Shown here in pieces: positions 35,500-48,500 of a stretch of DNA of 64,000 bases. The first letter of the stretch is position 1; every line of letters begins with the position of its first letter. Source of the stretch: Chaetoderma sp. LZ-2023a. Taxonomy: Eukaryota; Mollusca; Caudofoveata; Chaetodermatida; Chaetodermatidae. The position numbers and the translations under genes were made by a program. The notes beneath the pieces were generated by a model that worked only from the letters and a program-made list of their open reading frames with translations, had not been told where the DNA came from and did not search any database. The stretch lies in contig CM067374.1 in NCBI GenBank assembly GCA_034401795.1, positions 129,710,901 to 129,774,900 of the forward strand, written 5' to 3'.

Positions 35500-35725
35500 T
35501 ATGCTTAAACTATCTGCCCGCTGAATGCCTGCAGACTACATTTTCTACATGGTTTAACTCTGGATATGCTGAATATTTTGAAAACAATTTGACTGAAAGT
35601 TGTTGGTGGCTAAGCCACCAACAACTTTCAGTCAAATTGTTTTCAAAATATTCAACAGCTCCAGAGTTAGTGCCCATTGAAATTATTGTCAGGTGACTTG
35701 CAGCAGCAGCTAAACCGTTAAATAA
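35500..35725. repeat. Palindromic element containing a perfect family B hairpin
   Basis: Hairpin at 35566-35661 has near-perfect arms of about 45 bp (inner GAAAGTTGTTGGTGGC). Outer AACTCTGGA and TCCAGAGTT extend the palindrome, as at 12170-12395. Confidence 0.88.
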
Positions 35726-36027
35726 TCAGAGCTGGAATTCATATGATTACTCTGAGTATGACTATATGTGTTTTCAATGAGAAACTGTCAACTGAAAGCA
35801 CACGTGGAAGACAAATATTTGGGACATTCTCTTCTGTTACTCATCCATCATATATATATAAAATAAAGATGCTTTCAAAAATACCTTTATATAATCTCCC
35901 AAATTTTTGCCATTTCTGAAAAAACAGGAGTTAAAATTAACACTAACCCACTAGCTACCATCTCTAGTAAAACGTACAACTAACCAGCCAGGTGAGGAGA
36001 GCATGTAATAATTTGATCGAGATACCG

Positions 36028-36798
36028 TTAACCCTTTAATCCCCACATCAGCCCAAAATTACTTCTTGGTTGGTCTTGGGAAGTGTCCATTTGCAGACCA
36101 AGAGAAGTATTTTTTTTAATTCAACACTGGAATAACTGGCTCAATAACTGAGCCCAGTGTTGGGAATTGGTACTATTTTTGTGATCGATGATTGGTTTTT
36201 ATATACTAACAGATGATCAATTAATGATTGGTCATAACAGTTTCTCATTTTTTACCCATTTTGAAAGCGGTAATTTTAGCATGTTCAAGGATAATTACCT
36301 CTTTCAAACCAAATCACAGGTATGACAGATTGATAATAATTTAAGAAATAATCTGTTGACTATTTTGAAACTAATTTGACTGGAAGCTGTTGCAGCAACA
36401 GCTTCCAGTCAAATTAGTTTCAAAATATCAACATGTTATTGACATGGTTGCTTTGAAATTAATATACTATTTCAATGCTGAATGAATTAATGTCTTAGAC
36501 AAGGAGTAATACTATATAGTTCTAACAATTAAATTTAAACTATTTTCCAAAAGGTATTCGTTTTCTAGCTTGACCAGTTAAAATATATTCATAAAGTCAA
36601 TTTATAAACAACCAAAATCGATTTCTTAAATCATGATCGATCGGTTTGTTGAACATGCAAATCAATCGGAACAACGCTAACCGAGCAAGTCAATTCAGTG
36701 GTAAATTTTCAAAAATAGTCTTCTCTTGGTCTGCAAATGGACATTTTTAATGAGCAAATTGAAATTTTCTTGAATAAGTTTGAGGGTTAAAGGGTTAA
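36028..36798. repeat. Family A MITE split by an insertion
   Basis: Left half 36028-36154 and right half 36680-36798, both ends with TTAA. It is cut exactly at the palindrome centre. Confidence 0.85.
36155..36679. mobile_element. hAT-like MITE inserted in a family A palindrome
   Basis: Left end CAGTGTTGGGAATTGGT; the complement of the right end TAGCGTTGTTCCGATTGAT. Flanks ACTGAGCC and ACCGAGCA are an imperfect 8-bp TSD. It contains a clean B hairpin at 36352-36433. Confidence 0.7.
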
Positions 36799-36985
36799 TG
36801 ATCATTTCAGTCCAAAATGGCCTCTGCAGTGATCGTGAGACATGCTCACTTGCAGACCGACTCGAGAGAAGACTATTTTGAAGGTTTACTAATGAAATGA
36901 CTGGCTGGATAACGGAGCCAGTCATTACAGTAGTAACATTTAGAAAAGTTTTCTATATGTCTCCAAATCGACATTTTTATTAGGC
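36795..36985. repeat. Family A MITE, tandem to the previous
   Basis: Shares the TTAA at 36795-36798 with its neighbour; centre GACTGGCTGGATAACGGAGC. Confidence 0.75.
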
Positions 36986-37440
36986 ATGATTATTGCTTTG
37001 AGTGATCGCGATCGATTATTAAAAAATAATCATGATTACTCGATTAATCAGCTTGGATACAAACTACCACGATATAACAAAAGAATATCAATGTCGAAAA
37101 TTGCAATGGTGTTTAGAAAAGTCCATTTGCAGGGCAAGACTAAACTATTTTTGAAAATGTATCACTGGAATGCTGGCTCGATTCTCGAGCCAGGCATTCC
37201 AGTAAAACATTTTCAAAAATAGTCTTGTCTTGCCATGTGAAAGGGCATGCATTCACTAAGCAAAATGTCATATTTCATGACGGATCGCATTAAAAGTAAT
37301 TGAAAGTTAGGTTTTGAAATATTTTATGCAATAGAAAATAGTCACGATTATTCCATTATTTAATTTTTAATCATTAATTCACGATTTAAAACATAATCGC
37401 GATTTTTTATTTAATCACGTAATCGCGCAAGACCAGATTT
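36985..37440. mobile_element. Family G hAT-like MITE
   Basis: Dense ATCGCGATCGATTATTAAAA / TTAATCACGTAATCGCGCAA ends with a GGCTCGATTCTCGAGCC-centred palindrome inside (37120-37235). Confidence 0.7.
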
Positions 37441-37676
37441 TGACAGTTAAAGAGACAATAGCTAAACGATGTAAATAAGATTTGGAAAACTCAATTTTAT
37501 TTTGCTAATGTAATGGATTTGATGTAATGTTACTGCCTACTACATGTAATTCCTTGAGAATCTGTCAGCCATAATTACATTGGATGCGTTAATTTTCTTT
37601 TAACTATAGTGTGCACCCCCAGTATTCTCACATGAAAAACTAATTAACAATCAAAATATTCTAGTTGTAAAAAACT

Positions 37677-38550
37677 TGGAACAAAAGGCCCAAGTGCCTT
37701 AATGCCCACCTGAACCATTAGCATTTGAACAGACGTAACTTTCAATTCAGCAGTAACAAGACATAAAATACAAAATCGAGAAATCAGTACGAATGATAAA
37801 TAAATGATGGACGCTGACTACACAAGCAAATTGAATCTTAAGTTCCATCCAGCCAATACAAAATCTAATATGGCCACAAAACCATAAATTTTGATTGGTC
37901 CATGACAGCCTTGTTTTACAAATGATAAGTTCTCTTCACCAAACTTTAATCGCCATTAGTTATCGATGAAATTGAATCTAATAACTTTTAGCTTGACCCA
38001 TACACTGGTTCCCGAGATGTCATTTTCGAAACCAAAATGGACACTGGAAGTTCTTGAGCAAAACAGCACAGGGTTCATCCAGCCAACTTCCGTTGAAATT
38101 TACCCAGTGTTTCTCGAAAAGAAGTTGTTTAATGCCCATTCATTTTCTATACATGTAGGATTTCTGGAAGGTAAGCTAACCACTGGAAAATTTAACCAAT
38201 GGAAATTTTGATTGGTAGTTACCGAAACTCACCATAGGGTGCTTCTATCCAAATTCAGTTGGAAATCCATCAAGCGGCTAAGGAATGGATGAATTTTGAC
38301 ATTTTCCAGTAAATTTTTCATAAAATCTTAAGATTTTCAACCCAAAAAAACCAAGCAAACTAAATTTTGAAGAGCAGTTCTGGGCTGTACCACACCATAG
38401 GGTCTTTCTAGCCAATTTGGGTTGAAATCCATAAAACCTAACATTTCAGCCAAAAAATTGACCAATCAAAATTCTACATAGAAGTGCTGGAGCCTACAAA
38501 AAATTTGAATTTTCTTGAACAAATTAGAGGATTAAAGGCTTAATTAGTTG
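37677..38550 (+). mobile_element. Family H-like copy, diverged
   Basis: Starts AACAAAAGGCCCAAGTGCCT, then CCACCTGAACCATTAGC. The interior has ATGGCCACAAAACC and CCAATTTGGGTTGAAATCC modules, with no recognisable 3' end. Confidence 0.6.
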
Positions 38551-38561
38551 TGATTCACAAC

Positions 38562-38801
38562 TTAACTCTTTAACCACAAAATTTGATCACGTAAATTTAC
38601 ATTTTCTCATAGAGAATGTCCTTTTGCAGACCAAGAGAAGACTATTTTTGAAAATTTACCACTGGAAATGACTGGCTCGGTTATCGAGCCAGTCATTCCA
38701 GCAGTTAACTTTCAAAAACATCCTTCTCTTGGTCTGCTAATGGAATTTTTTTATGACCACTGCAGAAGCCATTTTGGCTCCTATGAGTGTTAAAGGGTTA
38801 A
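38562..38801. repeat. Family A MITE
   Basis: TTAACTCTTTAACCACAAAA start and GTGTTAAAGGGTTAA end; centre nearly perfect. Confidence 0.88.
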
Positions 38802-40137
38802 GAGTAATAGGTGTCTAAGTTTGCGTGTCAGTGAAATTTCTTTTTACAAACAACTGTGCCATGATATACATGTAGTTCAGACATACATGTCGGCAGACTT
38901 ATCAGAAATGTCAAGACATATGACCAACAGATATTTAGATTGATGAACAGAGTTAAAAATATGTTGCGATTTGCAGTTCTAAAAACAAGTTTCAACAATA
39001 GGCAATTCAACCCTGCTTGATGCTTTCAATTCCACTCAAGTCATAATAAATGCATATATGCACATGATGTGCGCACACATAGACACAGGTATACACACTC
39101 TTGCATTCATGATATATACTGTTGAAATAGTAAATGTGTAATAAAATATTGAGGTTCATCTGTTTATTGCAATCTTGAACCAGGTCGTTGGCACTGAAAG
39201 GGTTAATAATTATCTAGATCAGTACTGCACCCCAAAATTACGTAACCCTTTTCCCACTGCATCAGGGACTCGTAATATTCTCAATCACTTTTTTCTACAG
39301 ACAAAAGACATTCATTTTGAAAACAATGTTGCTTTAAGTTGTTGCTCTAGTAGACAGCTCAACTTTTATCATTATTCTTTTGAAACTAACCAAAAGCAAT
39401 ATTATTAAATGTAAGATCCATAACCCAGTACAAAGGTACGTAAAACATACACAGCTCTACATCCAGCAGTCATACAGCATACACTAACACAACCAGTCAG
39501 TCAGTCAATTCTGTGTCTATTACTACCAAGCACTCATAATCAAGGCGTTAGTCTCCACCAAAAATAACCCCAGCTCTAAAACAGTCACTGAAGGCATGTA
39601 TGTGTATGTACATCTACCAAAACCTTCCTATAACAAATCCTGGCTTTTAGGTTCACAATGGCGGGTATTTAAGATGGGTGGTTATAAGGCCACCCATCTT
39701 AACTAACCACCATTGTATACACATCAAAATGTATTTGCTATGTTCGTTACTTTGTATTATTCAGCTATATCTATCTAAGGATAACTTATTAACGCACCCT
39801 ATGGATGGATCTAGATCAGAATTTTATGCTATATTTACATGCTTTTGCTGCGCATGCTGTATATAACAGCTGATGATGCTCCCTCAACCATTGCAAATTG
39901 GTTTTCTATAGCTGAGAATACATATACACACACTAACTACTGACCGCTGACCAGTGGCTAGCCAGAATGAATTACTGCTTGTGAGTGAAAGGTCAGTAAG
40001 GGAAAGCAGTGAGCGCTATCAAAGCTTTATAATACTGTACCAATTCATGAATTTAGCAGATGCAATGATGTGTGTAGATTTTCATTCACAAATGCCCCTA
40101 TGTTCAATAAACACATACTGCATGATTTAACAACCAT
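38802..40137. other. No gene seen
   Basis: AT-rich intron 1 sequence. A degraded B-like arm (CATTTTGAAAACAATGTTGC) lies near 39310. No splice-bounded coding stretch was found. Confidence 0.5.
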
Positions 40138-40365
40138 TTAACTCTCAAATTAGATCAAGACAGTTTCAAGTTACTCATAGAAAATGTCCATTTGCAGACC
40201 AAGAAGATATTTTTTGAAAATTTTACCACTGGAATGACTGGCTCAGTTATCGATGCAGTCATTCGTGGTAAATTTAAAAAAAAGGCTTCTCTTGATCTGC
40301 AAACAGATATTTCTCAAGACCACTGCAGAAGATGTTTTTGGCCAAGTTGAGTGTTAAAGGGTTAA
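40138..40365. repeat. Family A MITE
   Basis: TTAACTCTCAAATTAGATC start, GTGTTAAAGGGTTAA end. Confidence 0.85.
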
Positions 40366-40378
40366 TAGACAATATTTG

Positions 40379-40500
40379 GTTATTGAATGTCAATTTGCAG
40401 ACCAAGAGACCATCTTTTTAAATTTATCACTGGAATGACTGGCTTGGCTATCATCATTCCATTTGCAAATTTTCCAAAAATAGTATTCTCTTGGCATGCA
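40379..40500. repeat. Family A MITE, partial
   Basis: Arms CAATTTGCAGACCAAGAG...TTCTCTTGGCATGCAAG only, followed by half a B hairpin (40500-40535). Confidence 0.65.
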
Positions 40501-41002
40501 AGTTTTCAGTCAAATTATTTTCAAAATATTTAGCAGTACCAGGGAATCCATGGAATATGTCGTTTACAAAAACTCAGTGGTCAGATGGTTAAGCGATTCT
40601 GTATTATATGCTGATTACGAGAACACTAACAAAAATCATGAGTGTTTGCATTTTAAAATAATTTTCACCCAAAACTTAGACGTATAAACGTGACTTCTTC
40701 AAAAGGTACATCTACCCATCATACAGAAGCCACTTTCCAAGTTTCATTAAATTATTTTAAATTATTCTGTATGATGTTGTTTATGACATGGTTGTCTGAT
40801 TTAAATCAACCTAATTTAAATTACAATTTAAATCAAATGATATTTTTTTTAAATCATTGATTTAAAATCAACTTGTTTTCAAATTAAATTCTAGTTAATT
40901 TTTAATCAGCTTTTCCAAATAAAATCAACTACACCATTATAAACAGGCTGGTTGCCTCTGTCTTCTCAATACAGTGATAGCAATACAATGATAATTTCTT
41001 TG

Positions 41003-41340
41003 AACAAGAGGCCCATGGGGCTTGTATTGCTAACCTGGAATTGCAGACCACTGGCAAAACAGAACAAAATGAGATGACCACTGAAAAAAATTTTCAATCT
41101 TAATTCTGTGAAGAAGGTTTAGCTAAGTTTGATTAAAATTGGCCCAGTGGTTAATACATGTAAGGAGTATTTTATATGATTTTCTCAGTTATTTTAAGAA
41201 AATCCAAGAAGGCCGCTAAACAGGCCATACATGTATATTTGATTGATGCACTGCATGTTTTTACGTATAAACTTTCCATTGACAAACTTTTGTGACCTTT
41301 ACATGCAGTCCCTAATCACAGAAGTAGCATGAGAAGGGGG
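41003..41340 (+). mobile_element. Family H, 5' part
   Basis: GAACAAGAGGCCCATGGGGC start, CTAACCTGGAATTGC, then TGATTAAAATTGGCCCAGTG. Followed by unrelated sequence (41340-41765), then more H text. Confidence 0.7.
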
Positions 41341-41765
41341 TGATAGGTACCTCACCCCGCACACACACACCACCAACCCCCCCCCCTCCCTACCAACATA
41401 TATGTAAGGGGAAAGACTTCAAACTGAGTAGTCAGGAGCACTACAGGGATGTCCAAAAGGACTCCCTCATAGCTCAGCACTTTACTTTCCAAAGACCTAT
41501 GCAGGTCAAACAGTGACTCTTCAAACTGAGGATTCAAGAGCAATACAGCAATACCTGACCTTAGGATGGAGCATGCTTCTTACTGCATTACCAAGGCTCT
41601 AAGAGGGGACCCATGTGGAAACATAAGCACTCCAATCAGGAGATGAAAAGGAAGCATACAGGATATATAATCTCCATACCATGGAGTCTCTAAGCACCAG
41701 TCATATGGTTAAAGAGCCATTAGCCAGTAGGCTGTCCCCCTACCCCTCTGTTTCCTCCCATCCGA
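41341..41765. other. Unassigned insert within family H text
   Basis: ACACACACACCACCAACCCC low-complexity start, followed by sequence without homology to the rest of the window. No convincing coding potential on either strand, although the minus strand is open for about 60 codons. Confidence 0.4.
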
Positions 41766-42870
41766 CGTTATAAATCATATCTCCCAAATTTCAGCCTGAT
41801 CTGCTCCTTTTACTGGAGAAGTTGTTTTCGCGAAAACTATGTCATCCAAGATGGCCGTCCAATCATTTGTCCAATCAGGTTCCCTTGAACAAACTTGGTT
41901 GAACAGCTGTTTAACCCTTTAACACTCATATCGCCCAAAAATCGCTTCTGCAGTGGTCTTGAGAAATGTTCATTTGGAGACCAAGAGAAGACTATTTCTG
42001 AAAATTTACCACTGAACTGACTGGCTCGATGTTCCGCAAATGGTAAATTTTCAAAAATAATCTTCTCTTGGTCTGCAAATAGACATTTTCTATGAGAAAA
42101 ATTGACATTTTCTTGAACAAAATCGAGGGTTAATGGGTTAAATATAGATGATATTTCAGGAGTTTTGAATCGCTCCCTCAAAGCGGTTTCGTAGATAATT
42201 TTTAAAGATGTTTCTAAGACACTGCCAAAATCCAAGATGGACACCAGCCAACTGGCCGATCCGCTTCCTTCGAACAAATTGGTATCTCTATGCCATAACG
42301 AGGTTTCCTGCCACACATAACTCAAATCGGGCCAGTGGTTCTCGAGAAGACATTACATTTCCCATTGCTTTAGTATGGGAGCAGTTGGTGGGAAGTATCC
42401 CAGACGGTCGCCAAAACCCTTTATCTGAGTTTCTAAAGTGGCAAATTTGAAATCAGAAGACCCAAAACCATATACAACCGATTTTGGTTTAGTCCATAAT
42501 CATATCTCCTAAATTTCGACACGATCCGTTCCGTGGTTCTTGAGAAGTCGTTTTCGTGAAAACTGTCCAAGATGGCCGCCGAACCATTTTGCCAATCAAC
42601 TTCCCGTGAACAAACTTGGTTCAGCTCTTGCCCTAGATGATATTTCATGAGTTTTGAATCAATCCCCCAAGCGGTTTCAGAGATTTTTAAAGACGTTTCT
42701 AAAAATCAGCCAAAATCTAAGATGGCCTCCGGGCAAATTGGCCGATGGGTTCCTTTGAGGAAACTGGCATCCCTATGCCCTAAGGATGCTTCTTGCCAAA
42801 TATAATAGAAATCGGTTAAATTGTTTTCGAAAAGAAGACATGTTAAATTTCCTATTCGCCAAAATCACAA
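41766..42870 (+). mobile_element. Family H, interior part, interrupted by a family A MITE
   Basis: GCGAAAACTATGTCATCCAAG and CCCTTGAACAAACTTGGTT modules, cut by the family A copy at 41911-42141. No 3' end before 42870. Confidence 0.65.
41911..42141. repeat. Family A MITE inside family H
   Basis: TTAACCCTTTAACACTCATA start and GGTTAATGGGTTAA end with intact TTAA TSD. It interrupts GAACAGCTGT...AATATAGATGATATTTC. Confidence 0.9.
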
Positions 42871-43467
42871 TCAAGTGTACATTTTGTGTTGCACATAGGA
42901 CAAAAAATGAGTGATTAAAATTTAATGAATTATGCATGAAAACATACTTACATATGTGACTGTTCGATTTCTAAAAGGATTTTGAGCATTCGCTTCTAGT
43001 TTTTCCAAAATCAGCTTTCAAAGTAACCCCAATAGCATCATCTACGGACACCACAGAAGTGTTGGAGACAATTACTAAACCATATACAAATGACACTTTT
43101 TAAACCATTAGTATATTATAATTGTCTTAATCAACTTTATGACAAAAAGATTTCATTTAAAAAAACTTTTGAAGATCTTTAATCATTATATAACCTTGTT
43201 CTGTCTTAATATCTAAAACATTGACAGCAATTCGTTTCTAGTCTGTTTACAAATGGCTTGTTATTTTTTATTGTCAGTGTCTGAAATTACATGTCTGTTG
43301 TACATGTATATATATAATTTATTCTTATTTGAAAAAGAAATTACAAAGAAATACAGATTTTAAGAAATTTATTCAGAAAGATTATAAGTGACTTAGTCTT
43401 ACAATCTACAGACACCACAGAAATTTTAAGTGTGGAATTTAATAGTAAATTTTTGGTTTCCATTTTT

Positions 43468-44873
43468 TATACCCCACCAAAAAATTTGGCGGGGTATTAT
43501 GTAATGGCGCCGTCCGTCCGGGTGTGCGGGCGGCAAAGTGGTTTCCGGATGATAACTCTGTTACCGTTTGTCGGATCGCATTGAAACGTCATAAGAGTGG
43601 TTGGACTCGGTGTTCGGAAGAAACCTATCGAAATCGACGATGATCCGAAATCCAAGATGACCGACCGCCAGCCACCAGTGGCCATCTTGAAAATTGGTTT
43701 CCGGATGATAACTCTGTTACCGTTTGTCAGATTGCATTGAAACTTCATAGGGTGGTGGGACTAGGCCTGGGGGAAGAAACCTATCGAGATTGACACTAAT
43801 CCAAAATCCAAGATGGCCGCCAGCCACGGTGGCCATCTTGAAAATTTTTCCAGATGGTAAATCCGTTACCGTTTATCGGATCGCTTTGAAACTTCATGGA
43901 GTGGTTGGACTGGGACTGGGAAAGAAACCTATCGAAATTGACGATAATCCGAAATCAAAGATGGCCACCAGCAGCCATCTTGAAAATTGTTTTTTGGATG
44001 ATAATTCCGTCACCATTTATCAGATCGCTGTGAAACTTCATAGAGTGGTTGGACTAGGTCTGCGGAAGAAACCTATTGAAATCGATGATGATCCAAAATC
44101 CAAGATGACCGCCAGCCACAAAAGGCCATCTTGAAAATTGGTTTCCGGATGATAACTGTTACCGTTTATTGGATCGCTTTTAAACTTCATGGAGTGGTTG
44201 GACTAGGTAGGACTGGGGAAGAAACCTATCGAAATTGACGATGATCCGAAATCCAAGATGGCCACCAGCCACTGGTAGCCATCTTGAAAATTGGTTTCTG
44301 GATGATATCTCTGTTACCGTTTATCGGATCGCTGTGAAACTTCACAGAGTGGTTGGACTAGGTCTGAGGAAGAAAGCTATCGAAATCGACAATGATCCAA
44401 AATTCAAGATGGCCACCAGCCACCATCAGTGGCCATCTTGAAAATTGGTTTCCAGATGATAACTCCGTTATCGTTTATCGGATCGCTAGGAAACGTCATA
44501 GGGTGGTTCGACTACCTCTGGGGAAGAAACCTATCGAGATTGACAACAATCCAAGATGGCCACGAGCCACCTTGAAAATTGGTTTCCAGATGATAGCTTC
44601 GTTACCGTTTATCGGATTTTTTTTAACCTTCATAGTGGTTGGACTAGGTCTGAGGAAGAAACCTATCGAATCGACAATGATCCAAAATCCAGATAGCCGC
44701 CAGCCACCGATGGCCATCTTGAAAATTGGTTTCCAGATGATAACTCCGTTACCGTTTATCAGATTTTTTTTAACCTTCATAGAGTGGTTGGACTAGGTCT
44801 GAGGCAGAAACCTATCGAAATCAACAATGATCCGAAATCCAAGATGGCTGCCAGCCACCGGTGGTTGAAAGAA
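43468..44873 (+). repeat. Family D with about nine tandem ~155-bp units
   Basis: Starts TATACCCCACCAAAAAATTT then GGCGGGGTATTATG, an inverted pair. Units then repeat 'GTTTCCGGATGATAACTC', 'GTTACCGTTTATCGGATCGC', 'GTGGTTGGACTAGG', 'GAAACCTATCGAAATTGACG' and 'CCAAGATGGCC'. Units are imperfect (roughly 130-165 bp). Open frames across it are by-products of low stop density. Confidence 0.85.
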
Positions 44874-44899
44874 ATCTTATTTTTTCCTTTCTCTTGTAG

Positions 44900-45539
44900 A
44901 GATTTGAAGTGTTCATCTAGTTTTGCTAGTCCACTAACTCACATCAGGAGCAGTTTATGGTAAGACACTCTTGAGATGGAGGATCCTAAACCTATGGACC
45001 TACGGTTACAAATGTATGTCTGCCAATTCATTTTTAGCACATTTCAAGGATGATAACATTTCAGCATCAGAGTCTTGGGCCTTGGACATGTTGCCACTGA
45101 ACTTTTGAAGATTTTCACATTGCAACGTGGCATTGCAGAACAAGTGACATAAGCATTCATGTATGTGACAATTTGTTTCAGAAATTCTGCCAATTTGTCA
45201 TATTTGTCTTGGTTTACATTTCACAGGAGAAGTTAAGCCTATTCTAATGTTGCTCTGATACTGTGAAGTCTGGAATAGGACAAAGACCATTGTCATAATC
45301 ATACTGTGCTTAGGAAGAGAATGTTTGTGCCATCTTTATTGTTCATTTAAGAGCCTTTTTGAATGAATTTTCCTCATTAACTTGGGGCAGAAAGAAGAAA
45401 TATTGAATTCTTCACTAGTTGGAAAATGGCATCTTTGCTCATTTTTTATGGCTTTGGTGTCCACCATTCTTTTTCTGTCTTTGCGGTTTGGTGTATCTTT
45501 CCGTATGTGGCCATCTCTCTTCTATGCTTGTATAAAATC
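44900..45539 (-). pseudogene. Decayed coding-like region, downstream of the array
   Basis: The minus strand has short open stretches with protein-like composition: KRDGHIRKDTPNRKDRKRMV then DTKAIKNEQRCHFPTSEEFN and FCPKLMRKIH, and further on ENLQKFSGNMSKAQDSDAEM. They lie in different frames with stops between. The family is not recognised. A host gene relic or a transposon-encoded protein are both possible. Confidence 0.3.
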
Positions 45540-48500
45540 TTGGTAACTCTGCAGATTAATACATGTTTCAGACAACTGTAGACATGGTGTTACTCTCAGG
45601 TTGTAGTTTGTATGGTAACTCTGCAGATTAATACATGTTTCAGACAACTGTAGGCTCTCGGGTGTTACTCTCGGGTTGTAGTTTGTATGGTAACACTGCG
45701 GATTAACACTTGTTTCAGACAACTATAGGCATGGTGTTACTCTCAGGTTGTAGTTTGTATGGTAACTCTGCAGATTAATACATGTTTCAGACAACTATAG
45801 GCTCTCGGGTGTTACTCTCAGGTTGTAGTTTGTATGGTAACTCTGCAGATTAATACATGTTTCAGACAACTGTAGGCATGGTGTTACTCTCGGGTTGTAG
45901 TTTGTATGGTAACTCTGCAGATTAACACATGTTTCAGACAACTGTAGGCTCTCGGGTGTTAATCTCGGGTTGTAGTTTGTATGGTAACTCTGCAGATTAA
46001 CACATGTTTCAGACAACTGTAGACTCTCAGGTTGTAGTTTGTATGGTAACACTGCAGATTAACACATGTTTCAGACAACTGTAGACTCTCAGGTTGTAGT
46101 TTGTATGGTAACACTGCAGATTAACACATGTTTCAGACAACTGTAGACTCTCGGGTGTTACTCTCAGGTTGTAGTTTGTATGGTAACTCTGCAGATTAAC
46201 ACATGTTTCAGACAACTGTAGACTCTCGGGTGTTACTCTCAGGTTGTAGTTTGTATGGTAACTCTGCAGATTAATACATGTTTCAGACAACTGTAGGCAT
46301 GGTGTTACTCTCGGGTTGTAGTTTGTATGGTAACACTGCAGATTAACACATGTTTCAGACAACTGTAGACTCTCGGGTGTTACTCTCAGGTTGTAGTTTG
46401 TATGGTAACACTGCAGATTAACACATGTTTCAGACAACTGTAGGCTCTCGGGTGTTAATCTCGGGTTGTAGTTTGTATGGTAACACTGCAGATTAACACA
46501 TGTTTCAGACAACTGTAGACTCTCGGGTGTTACTCTCAGGTTGTAGTTTGTATGGTAACTCTGCAGATTAATACTTGTTTCAGACAACTGTAGGCTCTCG
46601 GGTGTTACTCTCAGGTTGTAGTTTGTATGCTAACTCTGCAGATTAATACTTGTTTCAGACAACTATAGGCTCTCGGGTGTTACTCTCAGGTTGTAGTTTG
46701 TATGCTAACTCTGCAGATTAATACTTGTTTCAGACAACTATAGGCTCTCAGGTGTTACTCTCGGGTTGTAGTTTGTATGGTAACACTGCAGATTAATACA
46801 TGTTTCAGACAACTATAGGCATGGTGTTACTCTCGGGTTGTAGTTTGTATGGTAACTCTGCAGATTAATACATGTTTCAGACAACTGTAGGCTCTCGGGT
46901 GTTACTGTCAGGTTGTAGTTTGTATGGTAACTCTGCGGATTAATACATGTTTCAGACAACTGTAGGCTCTCAGGTGTTACTCTCGGGTTGTAGTTTGTAT
47001 GGTAACACTGCAGATTAATACATGTTTCAGACAACTATAGGCATGGTGTTACTCTCGGGTTGTAGTTTGTATGGTAACTCTGCGGATTAATACATGTTTC
47101 AGACAACTGTAGGCTCTCAGGTGTTACTCTCGGGTTGTAGTTTGTATGGTAACACTGCAGATTAATACATGTTTCAGACAACTATAGGCATGGTGTTACT
47201 CTCGGGTTGTAGTTTGTATGGTAACTCTGCAGATTAATACATGTTTCAGACAACTGTAGGCTCTCAGGTGTTACTCTCGGGTTGTAGTTTGTATGGTAAC
47301 ACTGCAGATTAACACTTGTTTCAGACAACTATAGGCATGGTGTTACTCTCGGGTTGTAGTTTGTATGGTAACACTGCAGATTAATACATGTTTCAGACAA
47401 CTGTAGGCTCTCAGGTGTTACTCTCGGGTTGTAGTTTGTATGGTAACTCTGCAGATTAACACTTGTTTCAGACAACTATAGGCATGGTGTTACTCTCGGG
47501 TTGTAGTTTGTATGGTAACTCTGCAGATTAATACTTGTTTCAGACAACTGTAGGCTCTCGGGTGTTACTCTCAGGTTGTAGTTTGTATGGTAACTCTGCA
47601 GATTAACACTTGTTTCAGACAACTATAGGCATGGTGTTACTCTCGGGTTGTAGTTTGTATGGTAACTCTGCAGATTAATACATGTTTCAGACAACTGTAG
47701 GCTCTCAGGTGTTACTCTCGAGTTGTAGTTTGTATGGTAACACTGCAGATTAATACTTGTTTCAGACAACTATAGGCATGGTGTTACTCTCAGGTTGTAG
47801 TTTGTATGGTAACTCTGCAGATTAACACATGTTTCAGACAACTGTAGGCTCTCGGGTGTTACTCTCAGGTTGTAGTTTGTATGGTAACTCTGCAGATTAA
47901 TACATGTTTCAGACAACTGTAGGCATGGTGTTACTCTCAGGTTGTAGTTTGTATGGTAACTCTGCAGATTAATACATGTTTCAGACAACTGTAGGCATGG
48001 TGTTACTCTCAGGTTGTAGTTTGTATGGTAACTCTGCAGCTTAATACATGTTTCAGACAACTGTAGGCATGGTGTTACTCTCAGGTTGTAGTTTGTATGG
48101 TAACTCTGCAGATTAATACATGTTTCAGACAACTGTAGGCTCTCGGGTGTTACTCTCAGGTTGTAGTTTGTATGGTAACTCTGCAGATTAATACATGTTT
48201 CAGACAACTGTAGGCATGGTGTTACTCTCGGGTTGTAGTTTGTATGGTAACTCTGCAGATTAATACATGTTTCAGACAACTGTAGGCATGGTGTTACTCT
48301 CGGGTTGTAGTTTGTATGGTAACTCTGCAGATTAATACATGTTTCAGACAACTGTAGACATGGTGTTACTCTCAGGTTGTAGTTTGTATGGTAACTCTGC
48401 AGATTAATACATGTTTCAGACAACTGTAGGCTCTCGGGTGTTACTCTCGGGTTGTAGTTTGTATGGTAACTCTGCAGATTAATACATGTTTCAGACAACT

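Noticed and set aside
35349-35696. 115-codon plus-strand frame
   Set aside because: It runs through a near-perfect family B hairpin.
41837-42325. 162-codon minus-strand frame
   Set aside because: It crosses from family H through a family A MITE and back, so cannot be a single gene.
43790-44796. Open frames of 114-134 codons on the plus strand
   Set aside because: They follow the tandem family D units, and the same peptides recur in several frames on both strands.
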